Source: Pseudomonadota bacterium
GTDB taxonomy: Bacteria > Pseudomonadota > Gammaproteobacteria > Steroidobacterales > Steroidobacteraceae
Assembly: GCA_025357635.1 (NCBI GenBank)
Contig: JANXOV010000048.1
Coordinates: 1 to 46,637 of the forward strand
Reading direction: 5' to 3'
DNA: 46,637 bases
In this document: in pieces, positions 36,862 through 45,033 of the stretch
Numbering within the stretch: position 1 is the stretch's first letter
How the letters are laid out: every line of letters begins with the position of its first letter
Translations under genes and position numbers: made by a program
The notes under the pieces: generated by a model
Database searches by the model: none
What the model was told of the DNA's origin: nothing
What the model saw: the letters and a program-made list of their open reading frames with translations, nothing else

Positions 36862-37260
36862 ATGGGCGGAACCACTATCGCAGTCAATCCAATTCATCTT
36901 GGACTCGGGGCGACTGCGATCACTGAACCTGCTTTCACCGGATCCATGGACTGGTACGCTGGCTACGTCGAGCGACACCGCCCAGATGGTGTCGAAGGTC
37001 GGCTCGTCAGCACGTTTACATTCAAAGAATCCTGGAACATGTGGGAAATGCATCCACACGGGACCGAGGTTGTGCTGTGCCTTGCTGGCAACATGACGCT
37101 GCATCAGGAACGACCAGATGGATCGAAGCACTCTGAAGTTCTAAGACCTGGCGAATACGCGATCAACGAGCCTGGAACCTGGCACACGGCCGACGTCGTC
37201 GGCGAGGCAACTGCCCTGTTCATTACGGCCGGTGTGGGCACCCAGCATCGCCCGCGATGA
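36862..37260 (+). CDS. Cupin-domain protein
   Basis: A 132-residue single-domain cupin. Motif 1 is MWEMHPHGTEVVLCLAGNMT and motif 2 is LRPGEYAINEPGTWHTADV, with His residues placed as metal ligands. It may be an isomerase, an oxygenase or a binding protein; the ligand cannot be deduced. CGGAGAAG precedes the ATG at 36862. It follows chrA by 58 bases on the same strand and could be co-transcribed. Confidence 0.8.
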   Translation: MGGTTIAVNPIHLGLGATAITEPAFTGSMDWYAGYVERHRPDGVEGRLVSTFTFKESWNMWEMHPHGTEVVLCLAGNMTLHQERPDGSKHSEVLRPGEYAINEPGTWHTADVVGEATALFITAGVGTQHRPR

Positions 37261-37295
37261 GTCGGCTTCGACAGCCGCCCCGTCCATGCAATGAA

Positions 37296-37649
37296 CTATT
37301 TCATGCTTTTCGTCGCGATCCAAATCTGCGGTGCTCCCTTCACGCCCGCCTTCTCCATTGCTGCCTTCAGTTCGGGCGACGCGGCGAAGGCCTTGGCCTT
37401 TTCCACACTCGAGAAGTCGTGCGTAACGGTCACATCATTGGCGTTATCCGCTGATCGGTACACGGTGCCATTGATGGCCCCCAACTTCTTGGCCGTCGGC
37501 GCAAAGGCATCGAACGTCTTTCTCCAAACTCCATAGTCTGCCACCTCGTGATGTACAAACAGGCGCGCGTTCTCGGCCTGCGCCGCGCCGGCTGCACCGA
37601 TTGCCGCCACCACCATCAAGCCGGCAATCATGAGATTCTTTAGTTTCAT
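37296..37649 (-). CDS. Exported dimeric alpha/beta-barrel protein
   Basis: A 117-residue protein with a clear signal peptide (NLMIAGLMVVAAIGAAGAA, cut after AQA). The mature domain (ARLFVHHEVADYGVWRKTFD, VTVTHDFSSVEKAKAFAAS, AMEKAGVKGAPQIWIA) has the layout of ferredoxin-like dimeric barrels of the ABM/DUF1330 type. Its activity is unknown. It is convergent with the cupin gene upstream. The 207 bases between its start and position 37857 hold no gene. Confidence 0.72.
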   Translation of the reverse strand: MKLKNLMIAGLMVVAAIGAAGAAQAENARLFVHHEVADYGVWRKTFDAFAPTAKKLGAINGTVYRSADNANDVTVTHDFSSVEKAKAFAASPELKAAMEKAGVKGAPQIWIATKSMK

Positions 37650-37856
37650 TGGTTTGATCCTCGTTGTAGCTGACTTCTGTTCGACCCGCAGTGCATCGTC
37701 CGTCGTCCGAACTTGTGCGGCGAATTATGGACGAGAACATGCTGGAACGCAGCCAAATCTGCAGAAGCCGCCACGCGTCGTTCAGATCATGCCGGTCGAT
37801 GTCAGCAAGCGGCCAATGGTCCCCATTGAAAACTCCGTCCGACGAACCCTTTCCGC

Positions 37857-38234
37857 CTACCCTCGACTCAATTTTTGGTAGCTCAGCTTTCTGCTCGGTG
37901 CGCCTTTGCTGGGTCCATATATGGCAAGCAGACGGGCATACTTTGGCGCCCAGTACTTCCCCACTGCCCCCGCGGGAACTTGCACGACATCGCCCGCCTG
38001 CGCCTCGACCGTGATGCCGCCGGATTCTACAAACAGATGGCCTTCGATTACGTAGTTGTATTCGCTATGCGGATGCTCATCGGTCCACGACTCCTCCGTC
38101 AGTTCCCACTCAAACAGCGCCGGCTCGGACCACCCGCCTTGCGTTGCTGGGATGATGGCCCGACATTTCGGTGCATCGTGCCCGTGCAAGTCGGTTCGTG
38201 AGTATTTGGTCGGTGCGTTCGCAACATCGGTCAT
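37857..38234 (-). CDS. Cupin protein beside the IS66 remnant
   Basis: A 125-residue cupin: TDEHPHSEYNYVIEGHLFVE is motif 1 and AGDVVQVPAGAVGKYWAPKY is motif 2 (its usual second-motif His is replaced by Lys). I take the ATG at 38234, which has CTGGAGAAAC upstream. The same frame stays open for another 182 codons into IS66 transposase sequence, so a read-through fusion of 307 residues is possible. The segment 38235-38349 between them is not recognised. Confidence 0.7.
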   Translation of the reverse strand: MTDVANAPTKYSRTDLHGHDAPKCRAIIPATQGGWSEPALFEWELTEESWTDEHPHSEYNYVIEGHLFVESGGITVEAQAGDVVQVPAGAVGKYWAPKYARLLAIYGPSKGAPSRKLSYQKLSRG

Positions 38235-38349
38235 GTACTGTTTCTCCAGTTGTGTGGCCGGCGGCTTCAATTGTATCGGTTCGTGGCGTTGCAGGATGAA
38301 GTCCGCGTATTGGCCATCCGTCATCAGCGCACCGGCGTTAGGTATGAGC

Positions 38350-38834
38350 ATTGCCTTGATCTGCTCGAGTGCCTGGGTGACGCCGGCGGGCTCGGACTCC
38401 AGGGCCTCGAAGATCTCGCGGCGGGCATGTGCCCAGCATTGCGCGTGGGTGAGGCCGGTCTTCGCAGCGTAGGCGCGGTAAGCATCGTAGCCATCGCTGA
38501 TGAGCACTGCATCGGGGGCCGGCGCCATGCCTAGGAGGTTGCGCACGTGCGCATGAGCGCGGGAGGTGCAGTACGCAAAACACACTTCGTCGGCCTCCCC
38601 GTAGACGGGCCAGAAATACCCCGTCTTCATCTTGCCGCGCCCGGCGCGGCCGGCCTTGATCGGGGTCTCATCCATGGCCTTGACGCGGCTGGCGCGGATC
38701 GAGGCGAACTGGGCGTCATAAATGGGGCTCAGCAAGCTGATGGTGCGCTGGGCGAGTTGCGTGAGCCAGGGGCGGCTCACCGTGATCCCCGAATCGCTCA
38801 GGCGCTGGTGTTGACCGTACAGCGGCAGGTGGTA
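38350..38834 (-). pseudogene. tnpC: IS66 transposase TnpC, middle/C-terminal fragment
   Basis: Reading from the GAGGAA junction, this part continues YHLPLYGQHQRLSDSGITVS, then VKAMDETPIKAGRAGRGKMK, TGYFWPVYGEADEVCF, LISDGYDAYRAYAAK and HAQCWAHARREIFEALE, all typical of the IS66 DDE domain. It ends around ALEQIKA; the catalytic C-terminal third is missing. It shares an open frame with the cupin gene downstream. Confidence 0.85.
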
Positions 38835-38839
38835 GAGGA

Positions 38840-38935
38840 ACTATGCCGCAGTGCGGACTATGCAGGTTAACTCCGTACAAAGCAGCAAAAACACGGGATT
38901 TACAAGCGTTTACAGCATGTCGAGTTCGGCATAGT
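38840..38935. repeat. Left-end recombinase-type repeats of the RIT element
   Basis: ACTATGCCGCA at 38840-38850 and ACTATGC at 38857-38863 flank a CCGCA-G-TGCGG mini-palindrome. An inverted copy, CGGCATAGT, is at 38927-38935. They mirror the copies at the right end. Confidence 0.65.
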
Positions 38936-38979
38936 CTCCCGCAAAAGATTGGGGAGGCGGACGTGGTTCTGTTCGTTCT

Positions 38980-40206
38980 ATGAGCTGCTGGCAACGCAAG
39001 ATATCGCTCGCATCGATCGTAGGCCCTTTGAGCGCGATCCAGGAGTCGTATGCGACTGCTCTCAACGAGGAGGGATATTCGCACGAGACTTTTCTGCGCA
39101 AGACGTCGTTCGTAATTGGATTTAGTCGTTGGCTTCACCGGAAGCGCATCACGATGCCGGAAGTCACGCTAGGCGTTGGCCAACGATTCTTGCGAGATAA
39201 GCGCAGCAGAAGCGGTGATCCGGTGACACTGACGCATTTTTTGGCGTGGATGCACAGCCGAGGATTTATATCGGCGCAGGCACTTCTGAGTCGTAAGAAG
39301 TCGGGGGTGGATACGCTGGTCGAGGAGTACTCGGCATATCTGTTGAGCGAGCGCGGACTTGCTTCCACGAGTGGTGTTGTTTACGCGGCCATCACGCATC
39401 GCTTCCTCACGCGAACCTGCCCGCGAGGACGATTGGACCTGAAGGCGCTGACCGCTCAACAGATTCGGGATTTCGCCACGCATGAAGCACGCAAGTTCGG
39501 AACGTCTAAAGCGGCAAGCTTGCTGACGTGCGTGGTTCGTTCCTTTCTGCGTTTCGTGCATTTCCGGGGCTATGTTGATCGATCCCTTATCGGAGCCGTT
39601 CCGGCTGTTGCCCATTGGTCGATGGCGCCGATTCCGAGGGCACTGCCGATCAAGGCTGTCAGTCGAGTTCTCGCAGAGAGCAGATCGAGGCGTACTCCCT
39701 GCGGTCTTCGAGATCGCGCCATTCTGTTGCTCCTGGCACGGCTGGGTCTTCGAGCGCGGGAGGTCATGCTCCTCGAGCTGGATGATATTGATTGGGAGAC
39801 CGCGTGCATTCATGTCTGTGGCAAAGGACGTCAGGAACGTCCGTTACCACTGCCGCACGATGTGGGAGAAGCGATCGCCACGTATCTGCGTAATGGTCGA
39901 CCGGCATCGTCCTGCCGCCACGTGTTCTTGCGCACCCGCGCGCCGTGGCGAGCCGTGGCCAACTCGTCCTCGATATCCGCGATTGTCGGCCGCGCCCTTA
40001 AGCGAGCTCAAGTGAAGTCGGCAACCCAAGGTGCGCATCAGTTTCGGCACTCTCTCGCCACGAACATGCTGCGCCGAGGCGCCTCGCTGACTGAGATTGG
40101 GCAGGTAATGAGGCACCGCGATCCCAACACGACTCGCCTGTATGCGAAGGTGGATCTAGGCGCGCTTCGCGAGGTGGCTTTGCCCTGGCCGGGAAGACCT
40201 TCGTGA
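38980..40206 (+). CDS. Tyrosine recombinase, first of trio (RitA)
   Basis: A 408-residue tyrosine recombinase. The catalytic residues are in place: Arg258 in GLRAREVMLLEL, Lys in CGKGRQERPL, His353 and Arg356 in HQFRHSLATNML, His379 in VMRHRDPNTTRL, and the nucleophile Tyr388 in LYAKVD. The N-terminal SAM-like DNA-binding part (LVEEYSAYLLSERGLAS) is intact. The exact start is uncertain; the ATG at 38980 lies just inside the left repeats. Its stop overlaps the next gene's GTG by the GTGA arrangement. Confidence 0.88.
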   Translation: MSCWQRKISLASIVGPLSAIQESYATALNEEGYSHETFLRKTSFVIGFSRWLHRKRITMPEVTLGVGQRFLRDKRSRSGDPVTLTHFLAWMHSRGFISAQALLSRKKSGVDTLVEEYSAYLLSERGLASTSGVVYAAITHRFLTRTCPRGRLDLKALTAQQIRDFATHEARKFGTSKAASLLTCVVRSFLRFVHFRGYVDRSLIGAVPAVAHWSMAPIPRALPIKAVSRVLAESRSRRTPCGLRDRAILLLLARLGLRAREVMLLELDDIDWETACIHVCGKGRQERPLPLPHDVGEAIATYLRNGRPASSCRHVFLRTRAPWRAVANSSSISAIVGRALKRAQVKSATQGAHQFRHSLATNMLRRGASLTEIGQVMRHRDPNTTRLYAKVDLGALREVALPWPGRPS

Positions 40207-41139
40207 AGAGCTTGCATGCCTCTGTGCAAGATTATCTGGCGATGCGCCGAGCGCTCGGATTCAAGTTGCAGCGCCATGAAGCCCACCTGCTGAGTTTCGT
40301 AAGGTTCATGCAGCTCCACCGGGCCCGGCGCATCACCGCAAAGTCGATGGTCCGGTGGGTGCGGGAGAACCCATCAACCGATCGCTCCTATCAAGGGCTC
40401 CGATTTGGCGCCGTACGCGGCTTTGCAGCCTATCACAGCAGTGTCGACCCCCGCACGGAAGTGCCACCAGCAGATCTGATCCCACGCACGCCAGGGCGCA
40501 ACCGCTTCTATCTGTATTCCGACGAGGAGGTGCAACGGCTGCTGGCGGAGACCTTGAAGCACCGAGTCGGCGCGACCAGCATTTCGCGGTGGGTTCGTTA
40601 CACTCTTTACGGATTGCTGAGTGTCACGGGGCTTCGGATTGGTGAGGCACTGAGACTGAACCTGGCTGATGTCGACCTTGACCAAGGGATTCTCACGATT
40701 CGTGACTCGAAGTTCGGCAAGTCTCGTTTGGTCCCCGTTCATCCGTCAACCCGCATCGCCCTAGGTAAATATCTGCAGCGACGCTGCGACTACTTCGACG
40801 GGCGTTACATCGAGCCGTTCTTCGTATCTCGCCATGGCACTCGCATGTGCCACAACGATGCCTGGAAGTCTCTCGTCCGCCTATCGCGCAAGATTGGACT
40901 GCGCGGCCCCTCGGACACGGCGTGGACCGTGTCTTCATGATTTCCGGCATCGCGCAGCCGTACAGGCGATGCTCCGCTGCTATCGTTCCGGAGCGGATCC
41001 CGAGCGGCGCCTGCCGGCGCTTTCCACGTATCTTGGTCATTGCGATCTGAAGTATACCTACTGGTACCTGCACCAAAATCCCGCGCTCATGAAGCAAGCG
41101 GTTGGGCGCCTCGAACGCTACTGGGAACGCGCCCGATGA
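40203..41139 (+). pseudogene. Tyrosine recombinase, second of trio (RitB), frameshifted
   Basis: The frame from GTG 40203 encodes SVQDYLAMRRALGFKLQRHE and the first catalytic Arg145 in GLRIGEALRLNLADVDLD. It stops at 40938-40940 after RGPSDTAWTVSS. The rest of the enzyme is in the +1 frame: GPCLHDFRHRAAVQAML (the HxxR box), then YLGHCDLKYTYWYLHQNP, where the catalytic Tyr should be, ending at 41139 where ritC starts with an ATGA overlap. A one-base gain near 40905-40930 explains both halves. Without recoding, the product lacks the nucleophile. Confidence 0.82.
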
Positions 41140-42137
41140 GCACCACAGAGCCCACCTTTTCCGTTCTGCTACAGCGGTTTTTCACGCAGCGCTTGATGCA
41201 GCAGAAGAACGTGAGCCCCCATACCCTTTGCTCGTATCGCGACACCTTTAGGCTCCTGCTGCGCTTCGCGATGAAGAAGCTGCATGCGACCCCGGAGCAG
41301 CTGACCATCGAGCAGATCGATGCGCCGTTTGTGACGACGTTCCTCAACGATCTCGAGAACAGCCGAGGCGTGAGCCCGCGAACACGGAACCTTCGGCTCA
41401 CCGCCATCCGGTCATTCTTCCGATTTGCCTCTTACGAGTTGCCAAGCCGAAGTGCACAGATCCAGCGCGTGCTTGCAACACCGCGCAAGAAGTACACGCG
41501 ACGGCTTATCGGATTTTTGACTCGGCCCGAGGTCGAAGCGCTTCTCAGCGTGCCCGATAAGACAACCTGGACGGGCCGTCGTGATCATGCGTTGATATTG
41601 CTGACCGTTCAGACCGGACTGCGCCTTGCCGAGGTGACGAGCCTGACCCGGCAGAGCCTGACTATCGGAAGGGCTGCGTACCTCCAGGTCATTGGGAAGG
41701 GTCGCAAGGAGCGCGCTGTCCCTCTTTGCAGGCCCGTGGCCGCCGTCCTCAAGTCTTGGCTTCACGAGCCGCGCATGGAGGGCACCGAGCTTGTTTTCCC
41801 CAGCACGCGAGGCAGCCGACTGAGTGCGGATGCGGTTCAGCATCTGCTGAACAAGCATCTTGTGAGCGCAACGAGAGTTTGCTCTTCGATCGGTAAGAAG
41901 CGGATCACGTTTCACTGCCTGCGGCACACGATGGCCATGGACTTGCTTCAAGCGGGTGTTGAACAAACGGCGATTGCTCTCTGGCTCGGCCACGAGTCGA
42001 TCGAGACCACTCAGATGTACCTCGATGCCGACCTCGCACTGCGAGAGAAGATTATGGCCAAAACCACACCCATCGACAGCAAGCCAGGGAAATACCGGCC
42101 GACGGGTCAGCTGTTGTCGTTCTTGAACCAGCTGTAG
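41136..42137 (+). CDS. Tyrosine recombinase, third of trio (RitC)
   Basis: A 333-residue XerC/D-like recombinase. The core-binding domain has FTQRLMQQKNVSPHTLCSYR. The catalytic residues are Arg163 in GLRLAEVTSL, Lys in IGKGRKERAVPL, His260 and Arg263 in FHCLRHTMAMDLL, His286 in WLGHESIETTQMY, and Tyr295 in QMYLDAD. All are present, so it looks active. It starts at 41136, overlapping the end of the ritB reading frame by four bases. Confidence 0.9.
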   Translation: MSTTEPTFSVLLQRFFTQRLMQQKNVSPHTLCSYRDTFRLLLRFAMKKLHATPEQLTIEQIDAPFVTTFLNDLENSRGVSPRTRNLRLTAIRSFFRFASYELPSRSAQIQRVLATPRKKYTRRLIGFLTRPEVEALLSVPDKTTWTGRRDHALILLTVQTGLRLAEVTSLTRQSLTIGRAAYLQVIGKGRKERAVPLCRPVAAVLKSWLHEPRMEGTELVFPSTRGSRLSADAVQHLLNKHLVSATRVCSSIGKKRITFHCLRHTMAMDLLQAGVEQTAIALWLGHESIETTQMYLDADLALREKIMAKTTPIDSKPGKYRPTGQLLSFLNQL

Positions 42138-42144
42138 CATCCAG

Positions 42145-42253
42145 ACTATGCCGCATCCGATATCAAATATTGCCGATGATTGAGCGCTGTTCGCAATACT
42201 GTCGGGATATTCCTAGAGGCGGCATAGTACTGCGAATGCCGATATCGGCATTC
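42145..42253. repeat. Right-end repeats and 20-bp palindrome of the RIT element
   Basis: ACTATGCCGCA (42145-42155) and its inverted partner GCGGCATAGT (42219-42228) mirror the left end. Beyond them, GAATGCCGATATCGGCATTC (42234-42253) is a perfect 20-base palindrome touching the GAGGAA boundary. Confidence 0.65.
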
Positions 42254-42259
42254 GAGGAA

Positions 42260-42865
42260 TTTGTCGATGAGCAGTCCTGCGGCAAAGCTCACATCGGCGC
42301 GGCTGCCCTCCAGCACGCCCACCGGGGCCGGGGCGCACACGATCGACTGGGTGTCGAGGATCTTGATGAGCGGGCGCACGTACTTGAGCACCACGGTGCT
42401 GCCGGGCCGCTGCGCCAGGCGATAGCTGACCTTCTCGCCAATGACATCAAACTGCTTAGGGTTGAGCCCCTTCATCTGCGTGCTCAGCACCATGATGGTC
42501 TCCACCGGGACGCGTGACTCGTCGAAGAACGGCACGCTCTCCCCCGTGTTGGCCAAGTCCGTTTTGGGAACACGTCGCGTATGCGCAGGCACGGCCTTGG
42601 TGGTCTCGGGGGCGACAGCCGGCACGGCAAAGACTTCCCCCAGATGCATCTGGGTCGGATCCGGCTCAGGGGCAAAGCGCTCGCTCTTCTGGCCGAACAC
42701 CTGGCGCTGGAACCACGCCAGTTGATGCTTCAGCGAACTGACCTGATCGCCCAGCGCGGTGATAGTTCGCGCCTGTGACAGGAGGAGGCGACTCAAGTCC
42801 ACGCTACTCTCAGGGACCGGCTCGGTGGTCTGTAAAAAGCCTGCACTTGACGCGTTTTGCACCAC
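42260..42865 (-). pseudogene. tnpC: IS66 transposase TnpC, N-terminal fragment
   Basis: About 200 residues of TnpC: the leucine-rich start (ITALGDQVSSLKHQLAWF), QRQVFGQKSERFAPEPDPTQ, then VIGEKVSYRLAQRPGS and FAAGLLIDKFL. After that the RIT element begins and the frame runs 36 further codons of element sequence to a stop at 42146. The remainder of TnpC is at 38350-38834. Confidence 0.88.
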
Positions 42866-42871
42866 TGAATT

Positions 42872-43261
42872 TTAACCCATCGCCGTGCTCAAAGGTGCAT
42901 AAATACAGGGTTTATTTGCCATCTGCGGGTGCTGATAACGCTTGCGCTGACGACCTGGCTCAATCCCCTCCAGCAGCAACTTCAACTGCGTCCAGTTCAT
43001 CTCGCCAGCGTGTACGCGGCTCCAATCGCTGATAAATCGCCCAGTCTCCAAACGTTTTCCCCACACGCAAAATCCGCTGCGATCAAAATACAACACCCGC
43101 ATCTGCGCACCGCGCCGGGAAACGAACACATAGAGCGAGCCGTCCAGCGGGTCATGGCCCATCGCGGGCCGCGTCAGCGCCTGCAGGCCGTCGAAGGAGC
43201 GACGCATGTCGGTGGGCTGTCCATACAGAAATACCCGAATCTGTCCTTCTGCGAAAAACAT
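42872..43261 (-). CDS. tnpB: IS66 accessory protein TnpB
   Basis: A 129-residue IS66 Orf2 protein: RVFLYGQPTDMRRSFDGLQ, GSLYVFVSRRGAQMRVLYFD and GFCVWGKRLETGRF are the family's core. It is required for IS66 transposition, though its mechanism is not well known. The ATG overlaps the tnpA stop (TAATG). It seems intact, though stranded with a broken tnpC. Confidence 0.92.
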   Translation of the reverse strand: MFFAEGQIRVFLYGQPTDMRRSFDGLQALTRPAMGHDPLDGSLYVFVSRRGAQMRVLYFDRSGFCVWGKRLETGRFISDWSRVHAGEMNWTQLKLLLEGIEPGRQRKRYQHPQMANKPCIYAPLSTAMG

Positions 43262-43569
43262 TATCCGCGCACCACGTGCAATTGCACCCCACCGCCCAGA
43301 TCGAGGCGCATCTGAAGCTTCGATCCTCTGTCCTGCAGCGCACCCAGATCGACAAAGCCGGCGCTTGTGGCCGGACTCGGCGTCGCGGGCGCCAGCTTAT
43401 TTGCCGCTGGCCGCGGTGTCGCGCTGCTGCGCTTGGTCCGCCAGCGGCGGAACAACTTCGCGCTCACGCCCTCCTGCTCGCAGAATGCCGCCTCGCTCAA
43501 TCCGCTCTGCGCAAACCGCGCCACCATTGCCCGCCAGGTCTGCGCACTTCGTCGCTTCGTTATCTGCAT
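43261..43569 (-). CDS. tnpA: IS66 accessory protein TnpA
   Basis: A 102-residue protein with a helix-turn-helix segment (TWRAMVARFAQSGLSEAAF, EQEGVSAKLFRRWRTK), typical of IS66 TnpA. It is followed by a Pro/Ala-rich linker and a C-terminal strand region (LQMRLDLGGGVQLHVV). GGAGAGAAG precedes the ATG at 43569, which decides it over an upstream in-frame start. It is coupled to tnpB. Confidence 0.87.
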   Translation of the reverse strand: MQITKRRSAQTWRAMVARFAQSGLSEAAFCEQEGVSAKLFRRWRTKRSSATPRPAANKLAPATPSPATSAGFVDLGALQDRGSKLQMRLDLGGGVQLHVVRG

Positions 43570-43645
43570 CGCTTCTCTCCAGTGATTTGCACTGGAGCGA
43601 CAATGCGCGCCGATCCTCAACACGAAAAGTACGCCGCCTGGTTAC

Positions 43646-43992
43646 CGGTTACGCGCATTCTGCTGGCCACCGGCAAGCTGGTCGGTGAAGGCTTTGACCA
43701 TCCGGCGCTGGACACCTTGGTATTGGCGATGCCGGTCTCGTGGAAAGGCACATTGCAGCAATACGCCGGGCGCCTCCACCGGGAGCATGCAGGTAAGGCT
43801 GACGTGCGAATCATCGATTTCGTCGACACCGGTCACCCGGCTTTGCTGCGAATGTGGGAGAGGCGGCAGCGTGGCTATCGGGCAATGGGATACCGCGTAG
43901 GTTCTGCAGATACATCCGGCAAGCTGGTCTACCGCCGGAGCGGCGTCGAGGTCGACCAAAAGTCGACCTGTAGAGACCCGCTGCTCCGGTAA
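43646..43992 (+). pseudogene. C-terminal remnant of a superfamily-2 helicase
   Basis: Just beyond the IS66 terminus the frame reads VTRILLATGKLVGEGFDHPA, LDTLVLAMPVSWKGTLQQYA, GRLHREHAGKADVRIIDFVD and MWERRQRGYRAMGYRV. These are motifs V and VI (QYAGRLHR) of DEAD/DEAH-type helicases found in restriction- or phage-defence-like loci. The N-terminal ATP-binding part is absent from the window. It is a disrupted gene, with IS66 marking the break. Confidence 0.82.
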
Positions 43993-44388
43993 CTGCGGGG
44001 TTTCTGTCGAGATTCCACGCGTCGCGCGCACTATCACCAGCAATATCTGGCGAAGAATCCGAACGGGTACTGCGGGATAGGAGGGTGTGGGGTCCCGTTC
44101 AAAGTCGCGGAGTTACAGGTGGGGGAGAAGGCGTAGTCGAAGCTACGACGAGGATTCCGGCGGGAAGTCGCGCGGTTAGCGGCGTTCCTGATCGAGACCC
44201 TGCGTTGTTCTGCGGAAAAATAATGGCTGGCTTCGACGCTGAAGTCTACCGTCGACCGCCGTTCAGGATAGTCCGCGGCGAAGGACTGGCTGGGATTGAA
44301 CGCCGGGAAGCGGCGGCTTTTGACCCACAGCGGCCGCCCAACAATGTCGGCTTCGGAGCGGCGAATTACCAAATAAACCGCAAGTATT
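43993..44388. other. Non-coding stretch before the BrnT-BrnA genes
   Basis: No gene is supported. Base composition changes sharply near 44370, where the GC-rich sequence gives way to an AT-rich promoter block. Open frames on both strands here have no recognisable product. Confidence 0.35.
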
Positions 44389-44405
44389 GGTATATTAATT
44401 ATACC
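44389..44405 (+). promoter_or_regulatory. AT-rich palindrome, probable BrnA operator
   Basis: GGTATA-TTAAT-TATACC is a perfect 6-base inverted repeat lying 36 bases before brnT, within an AT-rich block (44380-44440) containing TATACT/TATATT hexamers that could be the -10. Autorepression by the ribbon-helix-helix antitoxin is expected for this family. Confidence 0.55.
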
Positions 44406-44440
44406 TTTATTATACTTTTAAGATATGTTAAAAATATTAA

Positions 44441-44710
44441 ATGGGCTTTGAATACGACCCGGAGAAGAGCGCTGAGAACAAGCGTAAGCACGGCGTTGAT
44501 TTCGAGGAGGTTCAGGAGTTGTGGTCTGATCCTGAGTTACTCGAGATCCCAGCACGTGTCACGGAAGAGCCGCGATGGGTGGTGATCGGGAAGATGAATG
44601 AGAAACATTGGTCTGCCGTGATTACCAGACGCGGAGACAACATCCGCATCATTTCGGTAAGGCGATCTCGCGACGAGGAAATTGAGATTTATGAAAACCA
44701 AAACATTTGA
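44441..44710 (+). CDS. brnT: BrnT-family toxin
   Basis: An 89-residue BrnT-like RNase toxin: FEYDPEKSAENKRKHGVDF, then ELWSDPELLE, RWVVIGKMNEKHWSAVITRR and IRIISVRRSRDEEIEIYEN. The last is the RxxSxRRAxxxE signature in slightly altered form. It is the first gene of a toxin-first pair; the antitoxin gene overlaps its end by 20 bases. Expression is probably governed by the upstream palindrome. Confidence 0.92.
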   Translation: MGFEYDPEKSAENKRKHGVDFEEVQELWSDPELLEIPARVTEEPRWVVIGKMNEKHWSAVITRRGDNIRIISVRRSRDEEIEIYENQNI

Positions 44711-44939
44711 TCGACAGTTCGATGCTTCCGAGAAAATCATCGACCAACTGGATTTGACCAAGGCGAGACGGGTCGGAACGAATCCGAAGCGGGTGAATGT
44801 CGATTTTCCGGGTTGGATGGTGGAATCGTTGGATCGGGAGGCGCGTCGCATGGGAGTGACGCGTCAGTCTTTGATTAAGCTCTGGCTTGCCGACAAATTG
44901 GGCCAAAAGGTAGCTGGTGCCGGCAATCGCCGCAGTTGA
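44691..44939 (+). CDS. brnA: BrnA-type antitoxin
   Basis: An 82-residue antitoxin. The N-terminal part (FDRQFDASEKIIDQLDLTKA) should bind BrnT. The C-terminal ribbon-helix-helix (RVNVDFPGWMVESLDREARR, MGVTRQSLIKLWLADKL) should bind the operator. I take the ATG at 44691; another in-frame start lies three codons upstream. The gene overlaps brnT by 20 bases. Confidence 0.88.
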   Translation: MKTKTFDRQFDASEKIIDQLDLTKARRVGTNPKRVNVDFPGWMVESLDREARRMGVTRQSLIKLWLADKLGQKVAGAGNRRS

Positions 44940-45033
44940 CCCGGTGCTGCCGCTCGCGAATCCAGATAGCTGCCGTTCAAAATGAGTAAAGCGGACGGTC
45001 AATGGGTCTGCCAGTATAAGAGTCGGAACGCGA

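Larger units (their letters stand above)
38841..42259 (+). mobile_element. Three-recombinase (RIT-type) element in IS66 tnpC
   Basis: Three adjacent, overlapping tyrosine recombinase genes on one strand are the hallmark of RIT elements (recombinase in trio). The element sits inside tnpC, and GAGGAA occurs at both boundaries (38835-38840 and 42254-42259). Deleting 38841-42259 joins GLLIDKFL to YHLPLYGQHQ without a frame change, exactly as in intact IS66 TnpC. Each end holds copies of an ACTATGCCGC motif in inverted arrangement. The element carries no other cargo. Confidence 0.85.
38350..43645 (-). mobile_element. IS66-family element, one end lost, interrupted by a RIT-type element
   Basis: On the minus strand the order is tnpA, tnpB and tnpC, the canonical IS66 order. 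The upstream terminus is at about 43645: GTAACCAGGCGGCG read inward on the minus strand, directly abutting helicase coding sequence. tnpC is split by the three-recombinase element at 38841-42259. The last third of tnpC and the other IS terminus are missing; resemblance stops near 38350. Confidence 0.8.
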
